64,000 nt of DNA, taken from Sphagnum magellanicum (Eukaryota > Streptophyta > Sphagnopsida > Sphagnales > Sphagnaceae). Both the position numbers and the translations under genes were made by a program. The notes beneath the pieces are model-generated. The model saw nothing but the letters and a program-made list of their open reading frames with translations, was not told the origin of the DNA and made no database searches. Every line of letters starts with the position of its first letter. The first letter of the stretch is position 1. The stretch is taken from NCBI GenBank assembly GCA_021904315.1, contig CM038914.1, forward strand, positions 7,874,001 to 7,938,000, read 5' to 3'. Below are positions 22,746 through 34,700 of the stretch, piece after piece.

Positions 22746-24949
22746 TAAAGCAATGTTGGGCATATATCATTTTTTTGGGAAATATGTTGGATAAGGATAT
22801 CATGGTACTTTGGCCAATTTGATAGTCAACTGTCGAATATTTAATTAATTAAAAAAAATCAATTTGACATTTTAAAAAATTATTCATCTTTTCATCAAAA
22901 ATATCAAATAATTTTTTAACATTTTGACAAAGATGAAAATCATCCAAGATCAATCAAGTTTCTTGGTATTTTTTTGTTACAAATTTTTTGATTTAGGGTT
23001 TTTTGTACTTGTTTAGTTATAGATTTTGAAATTTAAGATTTTTTGTACCTTTTCTCTTATAGATTTCATGGTATAGGGTTTTTAACATATGCCATTGATA
23101 AGTAAAGGGAATATTGCGCTCAGAAGGAAGTAATAATGCAGATTGTTGAAGTTTAAGGAAAGTCGAGGTAAGGAAATTGAGTGAGAGTCCACGGTGATAG
23201 TAGGGCATAATGTAGCAAGTTGTGGTTTTTACAAGCCAATGTTGTAAGCTAATAGACAAGAAGTTGACAACCAACCTAACTAGCTAAAATAAGCTAATTA
23301 ACCTAACATTCCAACCAAGTTGGCTATTTAGGGCCTTTGGGTTGTTTTGCTACAAATCAAATAATGGTTAAACTAGTGAAATAGTCAAGCAATTGAATTA
23401 GTTAAAACTGTTAGGAAAGACTTGTATAAAATGTAAGAATTTTAGTAGTTCAAGGTCTGCCATTTTGAGAAGTAAGCATTCCAACTATGTAAGAAACATA
23501 ATAAATGGGAATTTCATAAGGATTCTATGTATGTGTGTTAGTATGTGTTTGTTGTTGTGTATACTTGTGTAAGTAATTTAGTTTGAAGTAGCAAGTGTTG
23601 TAGGGGCTACTTGGTACACAAAATGAAGGACATCATGAAATAACAAAATGTCCACACATAAAAGCAAGGTAATAAGGTAGCATGTCAAGAAATCCCAAAC
23701 CATTGGGTATGTGGTAAGTTCTAATGGATGGCACGGGCAAGAACCTAGTAGCTTAAAAGAAAATAAAATAATAGTAAAACTTAAATAAGCTAACAACCAT
23801 AGGGTGCAATATTGATGCACTTATAATCATTTTGGAGTTTATTTATGATTATGTTGTTAGAGCAATTTGCAATGCAAAGGCAATTTCCATTGAATAACTA
23901 TTATCATATTATGTTTAGGAGTATGGAAATGTTTAGATAGAAATGGGAAGTGAACATGAAAAGAACTTCAAGCATTCTTGCTACCTATTTTTGTTTAATA
24001 GTTTGCATTGAAGGGCTAAAGGTATAGTGATGCATGTGAGTGAAAAAGATGGAATACTCTTGTTAACTTGTTATTATAAAACATACATTTGTAAAAACTT
24101 CTTATATTTAGGGCTGGAAAAAATGAAAAGAGATTGAATGAAAAGAACTTATTGTTAGTTTAGTGCCTAGATGGGTATTCAACAAAACATCAAAAGACAT
24201 TAATAAGGTTATTTAAACATATCACAAAAAGTGAACACCAAAGTAATGTAGAGCATGAACTTAATTTTTTGGAGAAGGTAGCACAAAATAAATACCTAAT
24301 GTGTAATGCATAAACATTCAGTTGGTTGACCTAAAAAATTCAAAGTAATTTTGGAAGCACATTAAGAAATCAATCAAAAGTTAGATGAAGAACAAATAAA
24401 AGCTAGTAAATCACATGTGCATAAGCATGGAACATATGTTAACTGGTTTTAATAGGACTTGTGGCCACCCATCGTAATAGCAATCAAGAAATACTATGGT
24501 AATAGAAATCATGCTTTACATTTCTAGAAAATTACTTACAAAAACTAGGATGTCCTAATCCATATGAAAAAATTGGAAGAACAACCTTTATGATTAGTTT
24601 ACAGATAAAAGAGAAGTTAAAGCCAAGTATGCCCATGTAGCTGAATTAAGCACAAGAGTTGAAACCATGAAGCATAATTTACTAATACTTGAAAATCACC
24701 TTGTACTAAAAGATTCTATGGTAGTCATTTTGCACAAAATGAAGGAGGTAGGTTGACCCTTAGCAACCTCCACATTCCAACCCATACTTAGCGAAATGAT
24801 TGAATCTTTGGCTCTTGATGTGTTTTTTGACAACAAATATGGTGGGTTTGAAGTTACTTGAGAATGGAGCCGTTAATTTATGAAGCATTACATGAATTGG
24901 ACCTTTAGGGTTATATATAACTTTTGCAATTAACAAGCTTCCATTAGAT

Positions 24950-25766
24950 TGGTAAGAACAAGGTAGGTTCATGGCTTATTGTGTTGCTTACCTAGCAAAG
25001 ACCTATGACATTCCACCTTCATGTGTTGTCAATATTGATCCGACTAGTATGCATTTGGCACCTACAACAAGAGAGTGCACATGGGAAAGTAAAGGTTCCA
25101 AACATGTTCATGTACTTGGCATAAAGGACAAAAAGCAAATGATTATGGTAGTATTTTCATTTGTAGCAAAAGTGTTATTGCCATTGCAGATCATCTTTAC
25201 ATGCACAACACCATGAACATTGCCACCAAATAATAATCAAAGGAATGTGTGTAGCGAATGGGTGGGATCTCACCTATAGTGAAAATCATTAGTCAAACCT
25301 TGAAATGACAAAATGTTTTGTGGAAAATGTCATGGTGCCTTATCATAAAACTCAAATTGAACTACTTGGATTGCAAACACATCAAATAATGGTTTGGATG
25401 TTAGATTATTGGAATGTACACAATAGTCAAGATTTTTTGAATCGAATAAAACAAAAATATCTAAACATTTTGGTAATTTTTGTATTAGCAAACTATACCA
25501 ATGCTTTGCAGCCAGCCGATGCCATACTATAGTGCCCACTCAAACATGCATTCCAGATGGAATTCAACAATTGGACAATACGGACCATTAAAGAACAAAT
25601 AAAATATGGCAAAGATCCAAATGTTGACTTCAAAATGAGTAAATTAAAACCATGCATATATGAATGTATACATAATGCATGGAAGGAGTTGAAGAACAAG
25701 GAAACATTGATCTTGAAAAGGTGGGGAAAACCAATGCTTACAAAAGCTTGGAACAATGCATTTTAG
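24950..25766 (+). pseudogene. pogo/Tigger-type DDE transposase relic (DDE_1 family)
   Basis: Open stretches 24971-25216, 25258-25532 and 25557-25766 read through in order with one frameshift and two to three stops. Family motifs are VVNIDPT (first Asp), WESKGSKHVHVLGIKDKKQM, LLPLQIIF, GWDLTYSENH, MVPYHKTQIELLGL, WMLDYWNVHNS (second Asp) and LANYTNALQPAD (third acidic position). These are the hallmarks of the DDE superfamily endonuclease domain (Pfam DDE_1) found in pogo/Tigger and jerky-like elements. The TAG after SENH replaces the usual Trp of NHW, a single G-to-A change. The N-terminal DNA-binding region and terminal inverted repeats were not found. It is an inactive remnant. Confidence 0.75.
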
Positions 25767-27596
25767 CTTATTGCCATGGAGGCAAACATAACTTTTTCTT
25801 TGTTTATAGCAATGTTTGACTTTGAAGAATACATGGACATTGATGAGCCCTACATCGATCCAATAGAAACAACATTGCTTGTTGTGGAATGTTGTTTAAA
25901 TGAAAAATCCACACCAACATCAATTCCAACATTTTTGCTTTCTTGAAGTGTAGGAGTCGGAGGATTGAAACTACGACCACTAACTAGAAAACAAAAGTCA
26001 TAAACATTTGGGGTTTAAGGTTTTGAAACAATTTCAATTTTATTTTCTTTGGTAGCTAATTAACTTCCATCACCTTAAATTGCATGTCCATATTTGTGTT
26101 CATTACATTTAGACCCCAATCTTTTGAGTAATTTGTCATTTTTTAGGCTTTATAAAAAAACCTTATCACCCTCATCTTTTTTCATCTTCTCCATTCCAAG
26201 GCATTAGTGCAACTCATTATAGAGTCACAATGTAATGGAAAAAAACCAACATGATTAATTTATGATCCCATTTGTTGATTAAATTCTGATCCCATCTGTT
26301 GCTACTTCTTACGTGGGTTTGAGCAAAGGTTGTAGACATTGCAGGTTTCATCAACAATCTGTTCACAAGGAACTGTTAGTTGTTGAATTGATGGCTTGCT
26401 TGTTGTCTTGCCTACATCAACTTCATCATCATTTCATAAAATTTCATAATAGATTTCAACAATATATTAATTACAAAGTCAAAGGGAAAGAACAACAAAT
26501 CAAACAAACAAAAAACTAATAAAAATATAGAGTGCAACTTAGAGTGCCATTGGTGCATGAATTGTTGGGTAACAAAATTATAAACATAAGCAAGAAAGAC
26601 AAAAAGGAAAATAGAGGATGTAAGAGTTTCACACCATTAGATTCTAAATATGTCATTTCAATTTTTTTGCAAAGACCCAAAAACTCCAAAACGTGAACCA
26701 GAGAATAAAAGCCTTTAATAAATTACAACCAAATGGAAGAAGAGTGGAAAGGATCAGTTACCATGATGAGTTAAGGTTGTTGCCAATGGAATTGCTTATT
26801 CAAATTGTAGTAATTGAATGGTAGGTAGGCCAATTGTTGTCAATGGCCTTTGAGGTTGTAGGGGTGGAATAAGTGGTGTTGAAGTAGGAGAAAAGGTTAG
26901 TGGGTTGTTCACCAATGGTTGCTATAACAATGTTGTGCTTTGCTTGGTTGACATAACAATAGTTTAAGGTTGCTATTGTTGTAATATCTAAGTTTTTTGA
27001 AGATCAACACACTAACATCAATACCTTGCCTTCAAATATGTCACCATGAGAAGTCAAATTGCCATTGGTGATATGAAATGGTAAACCAAAATGTGACCTA
27101 ATGAGACAATTGTCTAGTAAGTCCAATAATTGCAATCCACCTACCATCCATGTTAATTTGGCTCAAAATGGAAGCCCTGAAATACAACTACATATTTTCC
27201 ATTTCAACTAAAAATGAAAACCTCTTGAAAATTTGATGTATGAACTAGTGGTTGCTTTGCAGTTGGGCCTAGAAATGGAGGACTTTGAAATATAACACTA
27301 AGTAGAAGAGCATCGGACTAGCCTTGCTGATTTTGCGAATACTTTTGTAGAAACTTATCTTTCTGATCTGATGTGATTTCATTGTGTGTATGGAGTGACC
27401 CTTGATTCATTTCATTCCAACATCCTATGTTAGTGACTCACAAGTAAGGAAAGGAAAAGAACAACAAATTTATGACCTCCCCATAATAAACAAACCATTG
27501 ACAAATTATCATTATGTACTAAAAAAAGTCACTATGGTATTGAATGTCAATTCCACAAAACTATCAAAGCTTGGCTTGAGCCATGAGGCATCATGG
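25767..27596. other. gene-free AT-rich spacer
   Basis: I see no element or gene that can be supported in this stretch. Confidence 0.45.
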
Positions 27597-27893
27597 TCAT
27601 TGTGAGAACTTTCTACCATATATGCCAATGACCTTCCTTACCAACTCTGATGATGCCTGAATTGAACTAGCAAAGTGTGGCTTCCATTGCCTCCTAGAAT
27701 TAGTAAATGGACTAATGATATTACTACAATTGGGGGCCCCTTCTATGACACCACCTTTGTCACCCATCCTAGTGCTATCAGTCTCATTCAAAGTCATAGA
27801 TGCTTGTCCAACAAATCCATTTTGAACATTTAAAGAAGTTACTAATTGCTATGAGTGCCTTGCAAATGTTGGTTTCTCATCCCCATTCACTAT
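27597..27893 (-). pseudogene. distal part of an unidentified open frame split by the LINE
   Basis: Read on the minus strand, this is the continuation of the frame at 35152-35568 after removing the LINE and one copy of the 18-bp duplication. It begins IVNGDEKPTFARHS, meets one TAG, and continues through QLVTSLNVQNGFVGQAS and a polar stretch to a stop at 27597. I do not recognise the protein. In-frame continuity across the insertion site argues for a genuine coding remnant, but both halves may themselves be repeat-derived. Confidence 0.4.
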
Positions 27894-27911
27894 TGTCGTC
27901 ATTTTGTTTAG
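27894..27911. repeat. 18-bp target-site duplication, left copy
   Basis: TGTCGTCATTTTGTTTAG, identical to 35152-35169, bounding the LINE on its 3' side (the element lies on the minus strand). Confidence 0.85.
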
Positions 27912-27946
27912 GTGAACCCCATGCGGGGAGGGAGGCAATAGCCCCA

Positions 27947-28650
27947 TCAATCATTAGAAAGGTGAAGGTAATACAAAGGGGGGAGGAAATGCCACTCAAT
28001 GGTGGCATTCTCCTTTCCCAAAATGTTCATGTGAAGCCACTCTCTTCTGAAATCTGATTCAATGCTAGCTTGAATATCAGGGTCCTTGGTGGGCCGGTGA
28101 GATCTAATGGCCTTCCAAGAGGCCATACCGACCTCAACAGTAGCCACCCAGGCCTGAGTGATAACCTTCATGGTGGAATATTGTTCACCGAAGTGTTTCC
28201 TACATCTTTCCAACCAAAGGTGGTAAAGGATGAAACTACGAAGAATATTTAATGGTTGCTTGGGGTATGTGAACCTGCCAATGTGGTAAGCTAGGAGCCC
28301 GAGTGGGTCGTCTTCGCGCTCCATGGTCGCCTCGCCCAGGGCCAAGTGATCGCAATGTCCTGGGGCGTTTGCCATTCGTCCCAAATTCTCTTGAAAGCTT
28401 CCTATGCATGCTGAGCCATGGGGCACTCCAGCAAGCAGTGCTGAGGGGATTCCTCCGCGTTGGAGTCACACACTTTGCATTCCGGGGCGATTCCCATGAG
28501 TTGCAACCAAGTGCCCACCGGGAGGCCTTGGTTTAAGGTCAACCAAATGAACGTGCCCACCTTGCGTGGGCGCATGTTCTGCCAGAGCCTGGCGATCAAC
28601 TGGGCGTTAGATGTGTTTCGGAGGTTGAGGCCTTGTATGAAAGACACGTG
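27947..28650 (-). pseudogene. LINE ORF2 C-terminal part with zf-RVT domain
   Basis: 28650-28402 reads PRKVGTFIWLTLNQGLPVGT, then MGIAPECKVCDSNAEESPQH, the zinc-binding zf-RVT region of plant LINEs (C-x2-C and H-x3-C pattern). The TAG at its end stands where Trp is expected before EAFKRIWDEWQTPQDIAITW. A frameshift leads into the last segment, 28350-27947, with the typical ILYHLWLERCRKHFG motif. No RNase H domain is visible. Confidence 0.75.
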
Positions 28651-29930
28651 TTGGAGGGGCGGGTCGTCTTTCGGGTGTTGACGTAACCCCTTTTGGCGGT
28701 GTAACCGAAGAAAGGTGCGTCGCCAAACGGCGGGTTAGAGCGCCAATGCCACTCGCCTGGCTCCCATGGGAGCTCCCGAATGAATCCTGTTTCAAAGATC
28801 CAATACAAGAGGGTTTTTTTCCCTGGTGCCGGCGGATCCCTGGCCACCTTGAGAGTTGCGCCAAGTTTTTCTTGGTGTAGAACTTTCACTGTGCGGTAGT
28901 TCGTTGTGGGGATCGTGTGGACTTGTTGAGAGGTGGCTTGGATGCAACCCTTTAATGTGAGCTTTTGGAATTCTAGCACTTCGGCCTTGCCACGGGTGTG
29001 GGCGAGCACATGGTATACCCAGTCGAGCGAGTTGCCTGTGCCGGGGGTTAGGTTGGCGATCCAATCCCCTACTTGGATGTGGCTGTTGTGCTCGTCGGGG
29101 CGCCATGGAATACTTGCTGTGATGATGTCCCTACATCTCATATTCGAGGCGTGACGGTTCATCCCCAGTTCCCATAGGCCTATCCAATCTTTGTTTTTCG
29201 GGCTCCAAAGATCTTTGACCCGGGTGCACCTGGAGTGCGCGAAGGCGCACCCTTCACTCCGGCCACTCATTCCAAGCGGGGTGCTGCTTGCGCTGAGTAT
29301 GGACGGGTTGCCAAAGAGTGGCTGCCTGAGGATTTCATCAGCGGTCGTTGGGTCTGATTTAGTTAGGCCTGGCCTCACATTCAGCTAGGCTTCGACAATG
29401 CTCTTCCACATCGAGCATTGAAGTCTTTTGAGCTTAGGCGCGACGAGGAGCTAGTTGAGGTCAGGGTTGGTGGGGCCTTTGCCGTGGATCGGGAGCCTGG
29501 TCTGATCGGCTTTGTGCTTAATCAGCTCCTTCCAAGGCTCGCCGCCGGGCGCGAGGCCCCTCACAAGCAGTTTGGCTAATAGTGCTTCCGATTAAGATTT
29601 GGGGTCGGTGACTCCCAAGTCTCCTTGAACAGTTGGGAGCGCCAGAATGTCCCATTTCACCTTGGCCCTTGCAAGCGCATCCTTGCCGCCCCAAATGAAG
29701 TTTCTAATGACTCCTCGTACTTGGCAACACATCCTGGGATTGGGGTTCCAGCATGCTGCCAAGTACCATATCGATGCGAAGAGGACTTGGTTCGCCACTA
29801 GGATCCGTCCTGCCAAAGAGAGCGTGCTATGGCTCCAGCTGATGAGTTTGCCTTTGAGGGCAATCATCATAGTATCAAAGTTTGCCTGGGGGGGAGGTGG
29901 AAACCTACTTGGATCTCGAGGTACCTAGTT
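28651..29930 (-). pseudogene. LINE ORF2 middle part (RT thumb and connection)
   Basis: In one frame, interrupted by stops, it reads ALKGKLISWSHSTLSLAGRI, then LVANQVLFASIWYLAACWNP, RGVIRNFIWGG, and a long linker to about 28600. This is the standard region after the RT palm in plant L1-type ORF2. A frameshift in a C7 run (G7 on the plus strand near 29887-29893) separates it from the segment reading RYLEIQVGFHLPP. Confidence 0.75.
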
Positions 29931-29960
29931 CCTTGGCCAGTGGGGATCCACTTGAGGCCT

Positions 29961-31087
29961 TCACCTCCACCCCATTCCATATTTGGGGTTCGCCATCATG
30001 TAACCCAACACATCGGTGGCGAGAATAAAGAGGTAGGGTGCCAAGGGGCATCCTTGTCTCACTGATCTGGCTAGTTGGAAGTCGGGTCCAGCAACCCCAT
30101 TCACCTTGATGGCGGAGGAGGCTGACTGATACAAAGACCTGACCCAACGCACCCAAGTGTCGTTGAAGCCAAGCTTGGATAACGCTGTGAAGAGGAACCC
30201 CCATTCGATTCTATCGAATGCTTTCTCAAAGTCCAGGAGAAGTAGGACGAGGTCTTGCTCACTTTCCTCTGCCCAGCCCAGAGCTTCTTGGGCCATGAAG
30301 ACGTTGTCAAGAATGCTTCTCCCCTCCACAAAGCCCATTTGATTGGGTCTAATGATGTGGGTGAGGGCTGATTGAATCCTCCCGGCGAGTGCTTTCGCCA
30401 GGATTTTATAAATGCTGCCTAGCAAGGTGATGGGTTTCCAGTTGCTGAGCTTAACTCGGTCCCCGGTTTTGGGGATGAGGGTTATCAAACCCTTGTTGAT
30501 GTAAGCCGAGGTTGCCTCGGAGTTGAGCATGGCTGTGAAGGCTTGCAGCAAAGTTCGGGCAACCTCATCCGTGTATTCATGGAAGAACTCCATTGGAATA
30601 TCGTCATGCCCGGGCGCCTTTCCTTTGGGCAAGGCTTTGATGGCGTCCAAGTTGTCTTGGACCATGAGGGCCCTAGTGAGGTTAATGTTGGTGTCCTGCA
30701 TGACCTTCACCGACACATTGGTCCAGCATTCCGCCTGGGCCTCCATTGTGTCGGGAGTGTGCGCATTTGAGGAATAGAGGCGAGAATAGAACTCGATAAT
30801 GTATTGGGCGAGGTCGTTTTGACCCGTCATGGATCCGGACTCGGTGTTGAGCACTCGCAAGAGGGTTTTCTTTTTGCCTATCCGGTGGAAGTCAAAAAAG
30901 GATTTTGAGCAAGTATCCTCGTACCTGAGCCAGTTGGACGAGGAGAGGTGCCGGTTACGCTCAACCGAGGTCTAAAAGATCTCCGCGAGCTTGCTTTGCG
31001 AGTTGGAGAGGATGCTCCTCACCTCTTCGTTTGCTGGATCCCTTTGGAGCTGGATTTCGGCCAGCTGGATCTTTTTGGTGCATGCCC
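29961..31087 (-). pseudogene. LINE ORF2 reverse transcriptase domain lacking the FADD box
   Basis: The frame reads from about 31087 through one TAG near 30972 into an open stretch 30860-29961. RT motifs in order are KALPKGKAPGHDDIPMEFF, LITLIPKTGD, WKPITLLGSIYKILAKAL, MGFVEGRSILDN, LLLDFEKAFDRIEW (first catalytic Asp) and SVRQGCPLAPYLFILATDVL. The sequence then passes within about 20 codons to GLKWIPTGQGTRYLEIQVGF, which in relatives lies well after the F/YADD box. The second catalytic Asp pair therefore appears deleted. Several stops and frameshifts confirm inactivity. Confidence 0.85.
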
Positions 31088-32188
31088 TCACACTCGTACC
31101 TTGGGTGCGTTTTTTTCCTTTGAGAGCCTCGCATTGCACATCATGACTCTTCCGGTGGCGGCCTCAAGCCAGGTCAGCCAGTCCACCTCGTTGGAAGGGG
31201 GGAGGGGATGGCTCCCGACCCACGCGTCCAACATTTCTTGCTTACTTCTTTCCTCGCTCAGAAGAGAAATGTCAAAGAAGCGTGAGGGGCTGCTAGGGGC
31301 GTTGTGCTGCCCCCATATCGTGATGACGAGGGGTGAGTGGTCAGTGTGTTTTCTCATCGAGGCCGTAGCCTCGATTCTCCCTCCCCTTTCCTCTAAGGTT
31401 TGGGAGACCATAAATTTATCAATTCGAAAGATGATGGAGGTTGCTCATGTCCTCCCGTTGTCATAAGTGAAAGCCTTCTTTGTGAGCTTACGGAAGCTAT
31501 CTAGGCGCCAAACGTCAGTTAGTCCATACCTAAGGGTCATGTGATGCCATGAGGCAGAATCTCTCTTGTGCATCTGCTTCTCGACGGCTGTGCCTCTTCG
31601 ATCCGTCACCTCATGGTGGTTGCAATCACCCCCCAGGATGATGTAATCTGAGATGAGGTCCACTTGGTTGATCCTTCGCCATAGTAGAGCTCTGTCGTTG
31701 GAGGATTGTGGAGCGTAGACATTGATAATGGTTAGAGTTCCATTGTCGGGAGATTGGAGTGTGATGAATTGCGCGCGACCCTCAATCAGGGTTCCGTACG
31801 CTGTGATGAGTGGGGCAATTGCCTTGTCGACCAGGATGGCCGTGTCGGCGCTCATTCTTTGGGAGCGTCCCATAGGGATGCCCTCATTCTAAAAGGAGCT
31901 TCCGCGCCAAAATTCGATGCCCTTGGCAGAGCCCTGGGCGTCCTCCTTCCCGAGGTGGTGCTCTTGGATGAGCACAATTTGGAGAGGGGTTGGGAGAGAG
32001 GCGAGCCACGCCTTGATCTCCTTGGGCTTGGACGTGCCTCCCCTCAGCCTTCTTACATTGAGGGAGGCCAAGGTGAGGGCCTTCTCAGTCATAGGTAAGC
32101 TTGTTGCGGGCAGTCGGTTGGCTGATCGATTTCGGGGGTTTGATGCGGTCACTAGACGGGAGCTCTTGGGCCTCGCCCACCTCCTCAT
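31088..32188 (-). pseudogene. LINE ORF2 N-terminal apurinic-like endonuclease
   Basis: All three open stretches (32188-31889, 31873-31445, 31411-31088) share one frame, split only by stops. They read LASLNVRRLRG, IVLIQEHHL (catalytic Glu), LTIINVYAPQSS, YIILGGDCN (GGDFN in the family, here Cys for Phe), LTDVWRL, FTYDNGRT and RIDKFMVS. This is the exonuclease-endonuclease-phosphatase domain that nicks target DNA in LINEs. A frameshift near 31090 leads to the reverse transcriptase part. Confidence 0.85.
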
Positions 32189-32441
32189 GACCGGTGCGTG
32201 TTGGCGCTGAGCTATCCTTCTAAGGAGCCATCAGCTTCATTAGATCAAGCTTGGTGAACCTCTTTTTTCTTGTCGCCTAGGGGGAGGCTAGCATGCTCGC
32301 TGAACGGTTCTTGTGTGCTTGGCGGGTTGAGGTCTCCCCATCAAATTTCCTTAACAAGTTGTGCGTCGGGGCGGCGAACTCCACTTCATTATTCATACTT
32401 GGAATGTGATCCAAGACTTTCCATTGCAAGTGTCGCTTGTT

Positions 32442-33307
32442 CTAGACACTCAGCGCCCTTGACCCCGTGTCGATGCAGGCGAGGATGGTGCATTCCATCC
32501 CGCTTCTATTCAACTCTTCCGACCAGACCCATTCCAGTTGGGGCTGGTCGGTGAGGCTGAGTTTGAACCGTAGAATTTTTTCTTCCAACTCTAACTCAAT
32601 TCTTTGGATAAGGTCCGCCCAAGCCGAACTGGGAGACCAATCCACCTCTGTGTCTATGGCTGGCCCCGTGATCCTAATGCACAACGGGAGGCTCGGCGGG
32701 GCTTGGTTCTTAGAGTGGACCAACGTCTCTTTCTGAGCGTTCTTGTCCCTGATCAGCACTAGCCATATCTTGGCCCTAGAGGGTTCTTTGTTTGGCGGGG
32801 TAGTGATGCTTAACGCGGAGAAGAAAAAGGTGTGCACCTCTGAGTGCATTAGCCCTCTCTTCCCTCCCGGCGTGGCGTCCCGTGGCGGGGTGCGGAAGGG
32901 GGGCTGAGATGCTTCTTGCCTCGGCGATGCTAGCTTAGGAGTGCGTCTCCTTTTCCCTTGGAAGGTCCATCCTTTCGTTGCATCCACTTGGGGTCTATTG
33001 AGTCGCTCAGACTCCTTGATTCCTTCCCCTGGGCTGGCAAAAGGATTGGGGTTCGCCTCCGGTGCTAGTACTTGAGCTCCTTTCAGCCCTGGGAGCCCGA
33101 AGTGTAGCTTGGTGCTTGGAGTGGAGCCTCTCAGTGTGGGTTGCCCCTCATCCGGTTGGGTCTCGCTCTTGAGGCGCACTGGAGGTTCGGATGGATTTAG
33201 CATTTTTTGATCCCTTAGGTCGTTGCTAGTCGGTCTCCTTTGGCTAGGGACTTGCGCTAGGCTTCCCGTTTGAGGGTTAGCCTGGCTGGCTGACTTTGGG
33301 AGAGTAC

Positions 33308-33345
<38 letters not shown>

Positions 33346-34700
33346 GAAGCCGCCGGCGCATCCGCCCACGCTCTCTCCCTCCTCATGTCTTGCAAGTTCG
33401 GTGGAGCTCTTGTGGGCGGCTTTGGTTTGCTTGCGCGGGCCGCCCCTTGATCCTTCTCTTGTGGCTCCGGAACCTCCCTTGAGCTCGCACTTGGAGGAGG
33501 GTTGTGTTGCTTTGGACCTTCCCGAGGTCTCATTATGTTCGTGTTGCAAGCACGAGCATGGTGGCCAAACTTGCGGCACTTCCTACACTAGTTTGGAAGG
33601 CTAGAATATAAGATCTTTTGACGTATGGTGTTTGTGGTGGGAGCTCCTTCTGCCATGGATGGGATTCTAATGAATCCCGCGAGTCTGGTTATGTCCTAAA
33701 CCTCTACAATCACCATGGGGCTGGCTGGCCTCTTGATGTAAGAGTCGGCGGCTTCAATGTCTAGGACTTCGCCTAGCTTACTTGCCATGATGGTGAAGGC
33801 TTTTGCATTCCGGAATTGCACCTTTATCGTGTGTGTGAGGAGCACTTCCGCTCCTTGCACACTAACATCAAAATCCGGTGAGAACCTTGAGAAGGAGAGG
33901 CTGAGCCCGCTCCAATCAACGGTTGTGAGCTTTCTTGTTGCAACGGCTTCTTCCTCGTTCTCAAAGAGAATCAAAAAGTAGCCCTGGGTTAAGAGTGTAA
34001 TTTAAGTGTAGGACATCGGGAGGTGGAGCTTCAAGCATTCATGCAATGTTTTGAATGTCGTTCTCCCCCCTAGGGTGCGTCCGATTACCGTTCTACGGGT
34101 TTTTTTGGCAGCATTGCCTTGCATCTCGGTCACCATGTCTTGAGGGAACTCCGTTTCTATTTCCAGGCTAAAATCTATTGGTGACGGGCCTTGGGGATCC
34201 GCTCCCGTGGGGGCGATCGTTCCTGGTCCTTTGCTTGGATGCGTGATCAAGGCTGGGTTGGGAGGAGTGTGTGAGGCAGTGACCGATCTCCTTCTCGAGT
34301 CAGTTCTTGTGCCTGGATCACTCTCTTTGGCGGCTGAGAAGACCTCCCTTGCTACCAGCCTTTCGGCGACAGCGCCCAGGTTCTCCGAGCTCGTTCTTTG
34401 GCCCGCCATTACAAAAAAGAACTCTGAAATGCGAGGAAGGGGAAAAGAGTTCTTTGGAGGTACCTTGGGATGAGAGGAGCTTCTCAATGCCCCGGCTACG
34501 CCCGTTGCGAATGGAGTTGAGACGTCTCGATGGCTGGTCGGCGAAGGTGTCCGTTGGAGGTGGCCTTCGCGCGATTCACCATCGCTCCATGTGTTGGTCG
34601 TTAACGCATCCTTGCTTGGAGATCGGCCTTGCTCCGATTCGTTGGGTGTAGCATGATCCGCTGACGTTGGTCCAACAAGCTTCCCTTCTGCGCTGAGCAA
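32442..34700 (-). pseudogene. LINE ORF1 (DUF4283-like RNA-binding region and CCHC knuckle)
   Basis: A single minus-strand frame runs from 34700 to 32442, broken only by three stops (34002-34004, 33696-33698, 33588-33590). The N-terminal third is polar. Around 34070-33690 lies RTLGGRTTFKTLHECLKLHL through GYFLILFENEEEAVATRKL, an RNA-binding-like region resembling DUF4283 of plant LINEs. Directly after the third stop comes a perfect CCHC zinc knuckle, CRKCRKFGHHARAC (C-x2-C-x4-H-x4-C), then a proline-rich tract encoded by the G34/C34 run and a polar tail. Absence of frameshifts over 2.2 kb suggests a fairly young copy. Confidence 0.8.
33310..33343. repeat. poly(G) run of 34 nt (proline tract of LINE ORF1)
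   Basis: Thirty-four consecutive G on the plus strand, C on the coding strand, encoding prolines. Its exact length is likely to be unreliable in any assembly and could shift the ORF1 frame, although the frame is preserved at the length given. Confidence 0.9.

Larger units (their letters stand above)
18761..24949. other. repeat-derived AT-rich spacer
   Basis: No gene supported. Two copies of dispersed repeats that also occur near 42 kb lie here (19195-19500 and 22347-22745). Apart from these I see only AT-rich DNA with short chance open frames. Confidence 0.5.

Noticed and set aside
18445..23400. Repeat families A and B as the two LTRs of one retrotransposon
   Set aside because: Their order and spacing differ between 19-23 kb and 41-43 kb, and neither locus shows paired identical LTRs with a target duplication.
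28303..32554. Many plus-strand open frames across the LINE
   Set aside because: GC-rich antisense shadows of ORF1 and ORF2. None has a recognisable motif, while the minus strand reads endonuclease, RT and zinc domains.
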